Below are positions 51,401 through 64,000 of a stretch of 64,000 bases of DNA, piece after piece; the stretch's first letter is position 1, and the number at the start of each line of letters is the position of its first letter. Made by a program: the position numbers and the translations under genes. The notes under the pieces were generated by a model. That model worked only from the letters and a program-made list of their open reading frames with translations. It did not search any database and was not told the origin of the DNA. Origin of the DNA: Setaria digitata (Eukaryota; Nematoda; Chromadorea; Rhabditida; Setariidae); assembly GCA_003640385.1 (NCBI GenBank), contig RCAB01000228.1:1-64000 (forward strand), written 5' to 3'.

Positions 51401-54400
51401 CGTCGTTGGTTTGTGGACATACTGAGAAGTCTATTCATTTCCGGCGTTCCTTTCGTGTTTTCACATGGAACTCTCCTGAAAAAGTACTTGAGCGAAATTG
51501 AAACTGGAAAGCAATATTGGTAATACAAAGACAAGAAAAAATTGAAAATAAATGGATAAATAGATGGAAAGCAAGAAAGGAAATTGAATGGTAAAGTGAA
51601 ATAATAAGAAGGGAACAATAATCAGGTAAGTCTAAACAAAAAAAGAAAAAACGGAAAAAAAACCTCATTGTCGGTGATTGTGTACTGTTCCCTTTCAACC
51701 AGTAAATACCTTCCCCTGTAGCACTAATACCATTTTTTTGTGTTTGCCGTAATAGTGACTTCTTAGCAATCGCATCATCGGTAAGATACATCTAGAATAC
51801 AGAATGTAGTGAAAGAAACACCCAAAATTTAACATTTTTATCCACTATGAATAGAGGAGTGGGAAGAAATTTGAGACTAGAAAAAGCTTTCAACTACATT
51901 ATTACTAGGATGTTTGAATAAAGAAAATCTTCAAAAGTCGAAGAATTAAGTTCAACCTGATCGCCATGCATTAATATCAATGCATTTTTCAGTTCTGATG
52001 GTTTCTTTTTGATGATTTGTGTAGGTGAAGTGATCATCGTCTGAGGCCCATTCTGTAACTTTTCAGGTGGGTCAGAAAGGTTCTCTTTATGGATTTTTTT
52101 AGCTTTTAATTGAAAACCAGCAGTAATTCAGTTTTGCTAAGTCATGAATTACGGATACTTCAGATCACCATAACTTTTTCCAGAATGACTAGCAGAATAA
52201 TACTATATTTAAAGCATATTTAACTTATTACTTGCAAAGCAATAATTTCATGCACTTGATGAACAACTTTAAAATTCCAGTCCCTTTTAAGTGTAAGTAT
52301 AAGCCAGAGGATAATCCAGGCAAAGAGGAAAATAATATCAATGACGATACATGATAATAACAGCGCTTTCTCTTCATGCTATAAATAAAATTTTTCGTTT
52401 GCTGTCTTCTTTTTTTTACACCACTTTCTTCTCAAAGATCTGTTAGAAAAGCAAAAAGAAAGGATAAAATCTCTTTTCAAGCCATATAAAATTAGGTAAT
52501 TACCCAAAACACCTTTTATTCTATCGGAATTGAAGAAAACATCGCCTCATTCTTATCTTCTTTGCCACAAAAAACTAATCCAAACTCCACAAATAGAAAT
52601 TGATTAACATATATTGATTCCTTGGCCGATATACGGGAAATTATTATATTAGTAGTGTAATTACCTGATAAATTACCATATGCGCATATATTGTTGGTGC
52701 TTTGACGACAACAATTAAAACAAGCAAAATTATTGCAAATATGTGAGGTGCATATCTAAAATGATTAAAATCAACTACTTACAATGATGGAATTAAAACT
52801 AAAAAAGAAAATCTCATATTAGAGGGATATTCCCTTATACTATGGCAAAAACTGCTCGCAAAGGCTCCAAATTTCTTCATAAATATTATTGAAATAGCAA
52901 ATACATACCCATCGCAACATAATCTAGCTTGTGGAAATTTGGATGAGCTCCGAAGACGATATTCTGAATACTCACTTTGTGCACCATTAATACTATTTGC
53001 TTGATATCGGAAGGCACTTTTTTGCCGCGCGTTTGATATACTTATCTAATAAGATTATATTTCGACAGGTTAAGTTCTCAGCCTTTTAATAAAAAGTAAT
53101 GAATTTGTTACACTCAAGAAATTCCAATTGTTACTGATTTCTAAAAAATTTTAAGCATAACTTACGAAATATTTGCTATAACCATACATGTATAACGCAA
53201 TAGGAGCAATACTAATAAGTACAATAGTGGTAACATATATGGCGATAATGGAGGACGGATGATAAATTTTTAAGGGACGTGAAGAGATCAAATATTGTCC
53301 TAAACCAAGTGAACTAATTAGTTTCATGAGTAACTGAAATAGGACTTATTTAAAGATTTAATGCGAAATGGATCGAAATTTTGCTTGAAAACGAATCATC
53401 ATGAAAGATTATAAAATTAATGAGCGTACCGAGGCCAATTGGTCGGACACTGGCATAGTTTGTTTCTTGTATGCGATGAAGAATACTAAACCCGAGGTAA
53501 GACCAAATGACCGTTGTCGAATAAATCAACAAATGAATAGAAAATATGAAACTAAACGGTTTGTTGGTATGCCAGAAAACTGCTGAATATACACAAGTGT
53601 AGACGAATAACGCAATTAGTAAATTGACAAACTCCAGCGGTATTCCAAATAAACGAGCATGCATCAGTACTGAATAATATTTTAATTATTTTATTTCCTT
53701 AAGTTTTGCCAAGTTTCGGATCAAACAGCTATCGCTTAATTTTTTTACTATATACAGTTTCAGGAACCGTATATTCCTCTAGTTCTAGCGATGGCAGCAC
53801 GACTGAATTTTACTTGGTAATAAATTAGGGCTAATTGGTGTTCCAGTCAAATCTTGTGCTGATATGCGAAAACCCTGCAATCGATTATCGAGCATCGGTA
53901 GATTTGTTGCTAGCTGTCGAGCACGTTGATAAACAAAATCAAGTTCTGTGTTCAAAAAATCACCTGGAAAATTTTTCTTGGATTTAGTTTTGAAACCATA
54001 TTTAAATCCGTTGCAATTAAAAAGCAGAAAAAGTAATAACAATAACTAATTTTCTGGAAATAGGAAAAGTCATTTAGAGAAGTATCAAGTATACACCTTA
54101 TAGTTTCTAAACTTATCTTGTTTCAATTAGGAAATGGTTGAGATGATAAAACTGTTAACTTAAATAATTCAATAAAAAGTATTCCGAAATGGAGACATAT
54201 TTAGCTATGAAAGATAAAGAAGAAAAATAGTGAAAACGGTGCGACTGAATCAACAGAAATGATTAAGCTAGCTAGTTCTTTGTAGCACGTGGAGTTAAAT
54301 TCATGAATTACATCACAACAACTATCAAGGTATCGAAAGTCAATTCATCATTTTGAATCTACGATATCTGAGTCGACAAGCGGATTTCAAATTATGATTT

Positions 54401-57170
54401 TTAATTATGTTTTATTAGTTAAAATGACTGCTGATATTTTCGTCGCAAATTAAAATATAGAGGAAGGCGTTAAACCCAACTGCAGGCCTTCCATTTTATT
54501 CGTAATTTCATGCCCACTCCGAAGCACTTTAAATTTCTACAAGGTTTTACACAAATTTTAAATCTCTTGAAGTGTCGTCATCTTACTATTATTACTGAAT
54601 TTGCATCACACTAAATTCGTTTACTCTTTTTTGATTATATCAACTACCTATCAATTGTGACGAGTTTGAATCCATGAAAGATCCAAAAATACTTCAAAGC
54701 AGGAGGAGAATGACTGCATGTGCAAATTTCTTCCTAGTATTTTTCTAACTTCGCGGATTCATAAGTGATGCTTCACTGAATGAAGAGATATTGAAGTTGA
54801 ACGCCTAGCAAGTGTAGGGAAAGAAGCAGTATTGAGTAGTTTTTTCAAGTTCATTGATCTCATTTTCGATTCTCTTATTCCTTTCACATCCCTGTGTTAA
54901 TGTTCCTCACCAGGCTTTTTTTTCATAGCACAAGCTACTTGACACTATTTATCAAAATCAATAGGTATTTGGCACTGCCTGGTATAGGCCATATTTCGAA
55001 TAGGCAGAACACTGATACATGCATAACATAAATACACACACAGAGAGAAATAAAATTAAAGAAAAAAGAAAGCATTAACAGGCAATTTTGAGTAAATTAC
55101 AACAGACACTTCAGAAACTTCATTAAGAACTTATGTGTACTCATGTAACACTAACTCGATCTTAATTGTGTCATTCTTCGGAACATTACCAACCCTTCCT
55201 AATCCCTTACCACTTCCAGATTCTTCTCTCATTTTCTGTTTCCGGATACAACTTCGATTGGGAGTGTAAGAAATATCTTGCAGTAAAATTAACTCCGTGA
55301 TGATTGTTACTCATTTTTATAATTTCTCTATATTGCAAAAGGACGAATTTTCCAGATAATAAATTTTCAAACTTCTTGCACATATTAAGACTTGATCGAA
55401 GGAATCATGACTTATTCTCTCTAACGATAAAGTTGTTCGTTCCTGCACACCCTGACTTCTCTTTTAGTCATGATATAGAATCTAACTTCTCGAGATCAGC
55501 TGTAAGTACTACTACTTATGTTTCTGAGTACAATCGAACATATTACGATCTAATCAACATCTAATACTTCATTATTTTCAGTTTTCTGTTAAAATTCAAA
55601 GCAAATCAGTGAAAGAGTTCATGTTGACCATCGTCAACACTAACTAGCGTAGTGTTGCAGTGGAAAGATCCCATTCGGTAGCACTTATAAGCAAGCATAA
55701 GCTGGTAACCTAATGTTGTCCTGTCTATTTTGATAACCTTATAAATTCGTCTATCTTCTAACTTAAAATCAGCTAATTTTCTAAAACACTAGGTGGTAGA
55801 AGAGTTTCTTTTACTATATAAACAATTAATTCATTCATTTTGTTTTCCTTCTCACAAAAAGCTGATGTGGATGACGTCGACGTCACGAAAAAATGGAAAG
55901 TTCTCGTTGTTGCAAAACTTATAAAATTTCGTACACAGGATACACAGAGTCTTCCTTATTTCTTCGTGTTCATTAAAGAAATAAGGCTTCAAGAAATTAT
56001 TTTTGAATAGAAGATATCTTATCCACGAAAATATAAATTTAATGAATTCCCTTAAAAATTCCTACCCCCTTAAAAAATGTTTCAATTTCGCACCGTTGTA
56101 AAAAAATAAATAAACTTCAACGGGAAAAGCAAACAGACGAATGAAATATCCCAAGAAAATTAAAATTTAAAAGTGGAACTTCCGATATTCGGATATTTTT
56201 CAAAACAGAATTCAAACGGAAAATTTTTTAACAAGCCCAATAACAGGTTTTTCATGGAACTATTCGTATGCCCTTCCAAAATTAACCGAAATGTGATAAT
56301 TATAAATGAGATTGGAAATGCAAAGTGATTTCAGAATCGTTTCTAAAAGCGAATTCCGAACTGAATATCCATATGTTGGAACACAGAACTTTTGCATAAT
56401 GATACTTTAAATATTAAAAAATTAAAAATATGATTTGTTCATTGGAAAAAAGTAGTCCTGCTGACTAATTTGAAAATCAAATGACATGTTTGTGCATATT
56501 ATAAAAGAAAATAAAGTCAAAGCTCAGACATTATTAATTATACCGGAATTAATGAAACCATATCGGTAAAGTTGTGATAACATCACTTGCTGAGCGAACA
56601 ATTGCAAGAGAGCCATCAGTAGATGAATAAGTTGTGGTATTGGTGGTGCATGCTGCCATAATGACTTCATGCATCGCAAAGGTGAGCACCTACCTGTAAT
56701 GTAATGAATAGTTATTTCTGAAGAACCACTGTTAGGGTAATAGTGCAATAAGGACTAATTTGTTGACGGTGAAGTATGATTATGCGAATTTCTCGAAGCT
56801 AACAATAGCAGAATGTGACACTTTGTGAGTCGTAGTGGAAGCTACCTCTTCTATGTTCATGTGAACTCCGAGTAATCTCAATGACACGATCAATTCGAGC
56901 TCCAAGCCGGTCATTATCGCCAGCAATATTGCCAGATTTAAATATTCCAAACGCCATGAACAACAGTAAACCAGGTATGCATACAGAATACAGTACGACA
57001 TAGACACTTAACCAAAGGCGCGGATACGCACCATGAGGCCATTTCATTTCTGAATATAATCGGTAACGTTCAAAGCCAAGATAAATCAAGTAAGTCTGCA
57101 GAAGTACCATTGCTACAGTGTACCAAATTGACCAGAGCTGGTTTGCACGAGCTTGAAATGTGTATGCCAT
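48423..57170 (-). CDS. Tincar-like multipass membrane protein
   Basis: Nineteen minus-strand exons keep frame to about 1048 residues: 57170-56846, 56693-56544, 53963-53814, 53669-53430, 53344-53166, 53045-52909, 52755-52665, 52378-52232, 52052-51957, 51791-51664, 51475-51361, 51227-51093, 50895-50767, 50743-50678, 50518-50360, 50176-50072, 49977-49862, 49752-49542 and 48890-48423. About eight hydrophobic segments fall in residues 1-473, starting with LWSIWYTVAMVLLQTYLIYL. The pattern KSGNIAGDNDRLGARI, then SLWQHAPPIPQLIHLLMALL, matches my memory of Drosophila Tincar (GN-A-D-LG and LWRHG-P). Residues 474-1048 are a cytoplasmic Ser/Gln/Thr-rich, probably disordered tail with QQQQ and AAAQAAQAAQ. 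Tincar is known from heart and eye development in flies; its biochemical role is unclear. The start follows an acceptor (ACACTTAG) by one base. The acceptors of exons 5 and 9 are the least certain. Confidence 0.75.
53964..56543 (-). other. 2.6-kb intron of the Tincar-like gene
   Basis: By far the longest intron of the gene, between the third membrane segment (ending GFINSG) and the extracellular-loop exon GDFLNTELDFVYQRA. AT-rich, no nested gene recognised; the frame at 55304-55564 lacks domains. Confidence 0.6.
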
Positions 57171-57171
57171 C

Positions 57172-58830
57172 CTAAGTGTATGTTAAAACAGGGAGTAAGC
57201 TTATCGAGTACACAGTAATTGATGGCTTGAGCGGTGAACAGTATACTTCTGCTTATCACCTGATTCCATGCATCACGAAATTCTCAGCACTCGTTTTCAT
57301 CTGACCGTATACCGGAAGCTTGGCAGAAAGTAACTAAAGACGCAAGTGCTGAATCGGTGTGAAGCTTCATGGGTTAACAACAGTAATCAGTAATCATATT
57401 GAATCTTTTCGGCACATTACAGTAAATCACCGTTTTTAAATAACTCCAGTTATGACAGTCTGAAAGTGTGCGGATATAATCAATGCAAACAACTATCCAC
57501 AATCGATAAGTGCAAGGAACCGATTGGCGAAAAATGGGAAAGGGGGAAAGCAGACAGTGGTAGACATATATGTCTTGTTAGCCGGTCAGTTTAATATAAT
57601 TATGTTAATAGACTTCGGAAGGTAAAAGAGACCGCGCGTGCTTGCTTTCCTCGACTGTAGGCCTAACTTTGATTACTGCAGCCTCTGATGCAGTTACCGG
57701 CGCAACAAACACTTAGAAGGAGAAAATGAAAGAAGCAAAGGGAAATAGAACGGAAAATTATTTCCCGGATTCTTCTCGGATTTGGGAACAGTTAGAACTG
57801 CCTGCTAGAATGACTGACAGTGATGTGGAGTGCGAAAAGTGAGGGAAAATTCACAGTTTGTAGAGACAGAAAGGAAGGAGAAGTTGCTTCCTTGCAAAGT
57901 AGCAACTGCATGTGATGTGCTACTGCTACTGGTCGTGCATTTCTGAATTCAGCTGAAACCGACGACGTAATGCGGAGCCAACAAGCACAGACGAAAAAGG
58001 GAAGGAAACATCGAGTCACTTAGTGCGAGTGAAGTGAAGTGACCATCGTCTCTTGCCGCTGCTAACAGAAGTGGTGATGAGTGTAGCTAGAGGGAGAATG
58101 AGGCTCGAGATGTCTCGAGAACAGCAGAAAAGAGAATGTGCGTCGCTCGGCTCTGAGCTGCTAGTCCTCGTTGGCTGCACCAAACTAAGACCAAATGTCT
58201 CGGTGGGGACGAGACCGGACGCACTGGGAGTGATTCTTCTCGGTCCACACAGCGATGGACCACACCGGTCCTCACCGCCCTCACTCCCCCGCTACACCTG
58301 TAATTGACACATACTGAAATGTACCGTGAAATATGCGGGTATACAAGCGAGTGTAGTAGTGTCATGTAGTGATGCTGAAACAGTAGTAGTGGACATTATC
58401 GGCGAGTGGAGTACATTGTTGACCCTCTCGGATACCTTCTTCTCTGAGCTTCGAATTCATGTGATAGGAGTAATCAATGATGAAAAGTGCCGCACAGGGA
58501 GCAGATGAATGGATGCTGCAACTAGTGCTGATAATTTGTCTCTCTCCTCTGAGATCTAGTTTCCGGCTAATCGTTCGAAATTTGGGTTTTCTTGAACGGT
58601 CCCTCTTACTCTACCCCTTGTTAGAGGTATGTGCCACCTGTTCCCATGCAACTTGCTCTCAGTTAGTTAGTACTCATAGGTCACTGTTAGGAAGTCAAAG
58701 TTCTTGGGAGTATCAAAAGTATCAGTTGTTGAGAATAACTCTTGACAAATCATACTTTAGAAACTTGCTCATGTGCGACTCTGAGCTCCTTTCTGGCTTT
58801 ACAAAGTAAAATTTCCTAGATGATTAACTT
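57172..58830. other. 5' flank of the Tincar-like gene, GC-richer
   Basis: From about 57.6 to 58.65 kb GC content rises and open frames appear on both strands (58053-58307 plus, 58087-58365 minus), none with a domain. This resembles the GC-richer blocks upstream of ctbp-1 and may be promoter or non-coding 5' exon sequence. Confidence 0.4.
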
Positions 58831-60430
58831 CCCTTGGCTTTTATTGTTAGATATAAAATGAGTTGCTCAATTTTTCCTGTTTCTAAACTTTGCATAAGAA
58901 GGTCACTAAAATGAATATGATTGAATCAAAGAAGAACATCAAGAAAACAACCCAGCGATTCAATGAGTGACAAGCACTTAGAAGCTTGAGCATATTGGAT
59001 TTTTTTATCTGCAGGATTTACAGCATTCCTGGATTAATCCAATGCGGAGAAAATTGATCAAATGTTAAGGGAATTTTGATTGGTATTTAGCTAATGATAT
59101 ACATCAGAAAACGCAAATAAATCATATGAAAAAATCTGTTGAAAAATGGAGAGGAAAATATGATCGAAATAAAGCACAAAGCAGTACAATTACTTCAGTG
59201 TCACATTCTTTTCTTTGATTTTAACTATCGTGTTTCAATAAAACGAGTGATGTATGTATGCAATGTTGACTCGTCACCGAATAATATACTGCCATAAAAT
59301 AAATATGCAAGCAGTAGTCCTTAACATTTCCTTTTCTTTCTTGATAGATTTGAAATTCTGCACCAGTAGCACTTTGTTTTATCCCAATGTATAATAATGT
59401 ATTTAAAATCTACCGAGAAGAATTGGTGAAGATGTCAGTGCGGAAAAGAATAAAATTTCTTTCTTTGAAATTTTTCCAAGGCACGAAAATTACTAAATGA
59501 TTTATACAGACAGTTGTTGTCGTTGTCCAAAATACTTTATATCCACTTAACAATTGCTTGGCATTGTTCCTAATTTCCATTTATTGCACAGGCTTACAAC
59601 CTTTTTTTCTAGTCAAGCCAAGTCTAGGTATCAGCAATCTCCAGCTGATGATGAATGCTTCTTTTCAAAGAACCATTCCTAGCATTTCACGGTGCAGTTA
59701 CTACCTTCCGTCAGCATCGACCCTGAAAACAACAGCACTTTCTGAGGTGAATGGTTACACCTAGAAAAAATCACGAAAATACACTACTTGTATGCAAGCT
59801 CTTCCGTGCTTTCTTGCAATCACTTTCAATCAACATTTCCTTAAAAAATTTGAATAAGAACGAGAGGAGAAAGCCTTTTTCATTATGCTCAATTTAACTG
59901 CTGCAATCAGCTTACATCAGGCAGTTTTTTTTTTTCAACATTTGTTCCTAAAAATTGATTTAATTCATTTTAAAACAAGCAATGTAGAAAACCCACAAGT
60001 GTATTTATAGATTAATCCGATCAAAAAGATAAGTTACCTATGATGACTGATATGATATGATCAAAAAGAAAAGCATCTTACTTGATGACATAACGTAATT
60101 ATACTATAATGAACAAAGAACAAAGAAATGGTTAATATGTTAATACAGCATAGAAATAGTTAACTATTTCTTTCTTTACAGATAAAAGCTTATGGGATCA
60201 TCACTGTGTCTTTGTATTTTCCTGATACAGTTCTTTTGAAAAATTTTCCCCTCATTTTCTTCTGATATTACTTAAATGATGTAACCGGTGTCATTCGTCA
60301 CATTGGTGTGCGATAAAGCAACCTGTTTTCTTCTCAAGCCAATTACTTAAATTATTTATGAATATTCCATTGATAAAAAATTTGACATTTATTTGCAGGA
60401 AAGAGGAAGTATTAATTAAGCAAATAGAAG
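58831..60430. other. AT-rich intergenic DNA
   Basis: No exon or RNA gene was recognised. The frame at 59558-59764 has no recognisable feature. Confidence 0.45.
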
Positions 60431-60649
60431 TTGACTGTCATAGATCTTGATCATTCGTTATTACTTTTCCTCTGCTATTATACTTCATGGTTTGAATCTT
60501 CAGCTGAACTTCCGCACAGCTCTACCTGTTATCTACCGAAAGAAAATATATTTGGAAATTTAAGAGCGGACTATGTCAAACTTATTTTTCGGCTGGATAA
60601 GCCAAAAATAAGAGCTTTTGGAGGCTACAGTAATATAATAAGTAATTAA
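60431..60649 (+). other. open frame without ATG, exon-like
   Basis: The 3' part of this frame reads PHSSTCYLPKENIFGNLRAD and DYVKLIFRLDKPKIRAFGG, ending in TAA at 60647. An acceptor-like AATCTTCAG lies inside it (60498-60506). The composition is protein-like but there is no ATG at the frame's beginning and no recognised family. Directly after it comes AAT/AATA low-complexity sequence to about 60785. Confidence 0.22.
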
Positions 60650-60651
60650 TC

Positions 60652-60785
60652 ATGACAATAATAATAATAATCAATAATAATAATAATGAAAGTAAATAAA
60701 TCAATTAATAAAATAAATAAATAAGGAAAATAAATGAATGAATAAGCAAAACAAATTAATAAATAAAAAATAATAATAACAATAT
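60652..60785. repeat. AAT/AAATAA low-complexity repeat
   Basis: ATAATAATA units pass into AAATAAATAAGGAAAATAAATGAATGAATAAGC-like sequence. The motifs recall those at 47130-47240 and the minisatellite at 1-400. Confidence 0.8.
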
Positions 60786-60965
60786 TTCTAGACCACAAGT
60801 AATCATCATTTGAAAAACACTCTTTTTGATCTCATTTCGTTAATGAATAATAAACTAAAACCTTTTGTGATTTAATCTTGAGAAATAAGTAGTTGGCTTA
60901 ATTTTCCAGTAATCCATATTCTTTGAAACGTTTCAGTACTAGAAGTTGAGAGTTTGTATTAAAGT

Positions 60966-60968
<3 letters not shown>

Positions 60969-61018
<50 letters not shown>

Positions 61019-61088
61019 CACACACACACACGCACACACACATACACACACACACATGCACACACATACACACACACACACACACACA
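60969..61088. repeat. (CA)n microsatellite
   Basis: About 120 bases of CA dinucleotides with interruptions (ATG, CG, TA). It generates false Thr-His and Cys-Val ORFs on the two strands. Confidence 0.97.
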
Positions 61089-63620
61089 GACATATACAGG
61101 ACACCTTGAAAAGATAGCCGCAATCACGAACTGCGAAGGCATTCTCTCAGTGATTCACAACAGAGTGAACCTATCTAAATTTTTCCTTCTTCGTTTCGAA
61201 ATATGGCGAAAGAAGTATTATTCGCAAAGTAAAAAATAAAATTCTCCATAATGCTATTCTCGTAAAATATAACAACCTCGCAGTTAACTCTTAATAAAGT
61301 TAAGCGTTTCAGGCAAATAACTGACAAATTACTATAAATTATTTCAAATATCTGTATTGTAGAAAATGTGTTAAAAAGAAACAGCAAGTAACTACAGTTA
61401 AGGTATGTAGGTTCAAACCAGTGGAAATATTTCATTGGTAATAGCTCCCTCTAATTAGCGGATAAATTAGCAGGCAATGTCAGTTAGATTTTATCTTTAA
61501 GTAGACTTCTATGGAATATTACTGATATGGCAACTGTTTGGATATATACTCTCTTGTGATGATGGTGTAGAGATGCTCTGGATCTCCTGGAAGTTCGCAC
61601 TACTATCAAATGGAAGCTCACGAATTTCAATTGTTTCACGTTAATTCCTAGCCATCCTTATCTATTATTGACCTCGTACGAAGGTTTTCCCATTTAAATG
61701 AAATTTGAAGACGACATGAAACCACTCGGAATTATTCTAGGACTATTTGCTGACACTCGTTCCACCCTTTATAAAATCAATCGAAAACAGAATTTCGTCT
61801 ATTTTTTCAACTTGTGGCAGAGCCAGCAATATGCAACCTCCACCACTTTATTACAATAAACAAACGTAGCATGAAACCTCACTCATTCTTTTATTAATGA
61901 ACAACTTTTAATACTTGAAGAAAAACCTCAGTACTAACTTACAAACCATTCAACCTAAAAATGTTTGAACTCCACTATACATGTCTAATTAGAATTTTCC
62001 AAACACTTAAATTAATAACCAAAATTTGGTGCTCCACTAAAAATTTTCGTGATCCCCCTTAATAAACAAAAAAACACTTAAAGTTCTTGTCCAAACAGAT
62101 TTACTCAACCTAAAATATTTTTAATATTCTGACCATTCCCTTCAAAGCGATAATCATGATATATTCCGGAACCCCTTCCGACAGAACAGTTCTATTGTAT
62201 CATAACATATGACAAAATTTGGGAAATTTACAGTGCTTCATGGAACAAAATATATGATCACAAATTTTCATTAATGGAACTTGCAAAAAAAAATCAGAGA
62301 TCAAGAGCCCAACACTTTTAAACAACAAACAATATATAAATGGAATTCCCTAGACTGTGACACAATAAAGGTGATGAAATGCCAATTCATTAGAACGAAA
62401 CAAAATAACACTAAATAAAACGACATAAAACACCTGAATTTTGCACAATTTTAGCAGAAATAAAAAACAATGTTCGTATCCTACAATAATAGAATATAAT
62501 AAGATTGGTGAAAGCAAATACAATAATTGTTGAAAGCTGACAATGCATTTATGTATTCAATCCATCGGATGATACATAAATTAAAGACATAACGTCGATT
62601 ACAACAATACCACCATATTTTTAAAATAAACAAATAACAAAAAAGAAAGATGCCCGATTCCAAAATCTAAAAGAGATAGATGAGTGTGCGTGAATTCCAA
62701 AAGCCTGAAATACTTGTGCACTCAAAAAGTGTAAGCATAATCTAGATGATTCAACTTTTCATGGGATGAATAAATTAATGATTAAACAAATAAAAATTAA
62801 TTTCAAATGATCAACAGGAAGCTGTGCAACAAGCAAATCCGGAGAACAAATAAATAATGGTCAAAAACTGACTTGAAAGACTTCCTATATCTGTTATTCT
62901 ACACTTTTAATCCCGAGGATGTAATAATTTCTCTCCAGTCTAATATATTTTGAAACAAATATAAACTCATATTCAAGCGAGGACGAACTGCACACAGCGA
63001 CAGCTACAATGTCAGCTTACAAAAGCATTACACAAGAAACACAGTAGCAAATACAAAATTTTCAGAATTGCCTATCAAGAAGAAAGACTGCTGAAAGATT
63101 GCAAGGCAGTTTTTGACAGCGATCCTGCATAAATGATTAACAATGCGTCATATCCAAAAAATGATTCAACCCTGAAAAATATTTCACTAAGTTAATCAGT
63201 GCAATGACCTTGATGTTTCCAATTAGCTTTCACGTCTCATATTTTTAATAAAAAAAAAAAAAAATGGTGGTTCTTCATGAAGTATCATATACAAGTATAA
63301 CATGTTCATTTAGATGAAGACCTGGTATTGAGTGCTGAATGTCTGAACTTCTTCAGTTGGAAGAGAAATTGGTTCGTCACCAATATAAAAATAGAATTAC
63401 AGACTAACATCCTTATTACCAGTGAGCGTTTTATACAAATATATGATTCTTTTTTTGTTTCCATCACACAAAAAGTAGTGGAAATAAAACTCGTATTTTT
63501 TAAGAAAATGTCAAGGAAATATGAGAAACTAATCCAATTAGAAAAGTAAAGAAAATACTTCCTTATAAACGTGATGAAGTTACAGAAAGTGTTCCAACTA
63601 AAGTTTTCACTGTCTCACTG
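61089..63620. other. AT-rich intergenic DNA
   Basis: A plus-strand open stretch directly after the CA repeat (61099-61239) reads [20 protein letters not shown], without splice context. The rest is AT-rich without recognised features; a poly-A run lies at 63250-63264. Confidence 0.4.
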
Positions 63621-63648
63621 CTGATTAAATAGAGCTGATTAAATAGAG
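63621..63648. repeat. 14-bp tandem duplication
   Basis: CTGATTAAATAGAG occurs twice head to tail. Confidence 0.85.
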
Positions 63649-63712
63649 TTGAGTGATACAACAGCAGTTAAGTTTACCGTTTTGAAGGAAGTGAAATTTA
63701 TGAGCAGAAAAT

Positions 63713-63811
63713 TTATTCGGCAAATGATAACCACTTTGGTGGTTGCGTAGCACGAGGAGATGTCAGATACTTCGAACAATCAGGTTCTCGCTGACGACGA
63801 TTTGTTGAATG
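63713..63811 (-). CDS. probable last exon of a gene beyond the window
   Basis: On the minus strand a long pyrimidine tract ending TTTTTTGTAG opens a 32-residue frame that ends in TAA. It reads HSTNRRQREPDCSKYLTSPR then ATQPPKWLSFAE. The composition is protein-like and the acceptor is strong. The stop codon overlaps an AATAAA (GAATAAATT), so the signal may be too close and another one further left may be used. No exon was recognised between 63812 and the window end, so the rest of the gene probably lies outside. Family unknown. Confidence 0.4.
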   Translation of the reverse strand, partial: HSTNRRQREPDCSKYLTSPRATQPPKWLSFAE

Positions 63812-64000
63812 CTACAAAAAAGGAAAAAAAGTTGAAGTCAAAGTCTCCAACTAGTAAAACAAATAATAAATGTTTTGGATTCTAGAATTTTTTAGTTTTA
63901 AGAAGACGGAAGAAATGTCATTACGCAGTAATGATATATCGAATAAAACAAGCTGATGCAAAAATGAACAAACCCAACAATTTTTCAAAAGAAATGATTT

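Noticed and set aside
58053..58365. Overlapping ORFs on both strands upstream of the Tincar-like gene
   Set aside because: No recognised domain and no connection to the first coding exon; treated as GC-rich flank.
60898..61142. Cys-Val and Thr-His ORFs
   Set aside because: Translation of the (CA)n repeat.
61408..61425. tRNA B-box-like GGTTCAAACC
   Set aside because: No A box or cloverleaf-capable flanks were found.

Overview
The window looks like nuclear DNA of a nematode, most likely a spirurid/filarial parasite. The genes are built from many small exons with GT...TTTCAG or TTTTAG introns. Base composition is strongly AT-rich, with (AT)n, (CA)n and AAT/ATT repeats. Several start codons sit 1-30 bases behind a splice acceptor with no coding upstream, as expected for spliced-leader trans-splicing. 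The best-preserved proteins match nematode-typical architectures: DIM-1 and a THAP-CtBP fusion. The species is inferred; nothing in the sequence names it.

Left part (1-14 kb): an 11-bp minisatellite and a hairpin lie at the edge. A frame-broken coding relic follows on the minus strand (about 2.5-3.9 kb). Then come the complete three-Ig muscle protein DIM-1 (plus, 7265-10481) and, convergent to it, a two-LIM protein of the CRP/MLP type (minus, 12076-13720). A 218-bp (AT)n tract follows at 15 kb.

Middle (15-45 kb): weak exon-like pieces at 17-20 kb, then a minus-strand small GTPase resembling IFT27/RABL4 (20295-21524). IFT27 has been reported missing from C. elegans, which makes this the most surprising call. 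From 27.2 to 39.6 kb runs a 12-exon ctbp-1 gene: an N-terminal THAP zinc finger fused to a C-terminal binding protein. A splice-compatible alternative first exon with a poly-alanine tract could give a THAP-less form. A small single-pass membrane protein with a CC-x3-CC motif lies at 43.7-45.1 kb, next to a possible LINE remnant.

Right part (48-64 kb): a 19-exon minus-strand gene (48423-57170) encodes a protein of about 1048 residues with about eight membrane segments and a long Ser/Gln-rich tail, similar to the Tincar family. Upstream are GC-richer flanking DNA, a (CA)n tract and, at the right edge, what looks like the last exon of a further minus-strand gene.

The genes are independent eukaryotic loci rather than a pathway. 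dim-1 and the LIM gene both point to muscle, ctbp-1 to transcriptional repression, and the IFT27-like gene to cilia of sensory neurons. Exon boundaries were worked out by hand from splice signals and reading-frame continuity, without transcript data.
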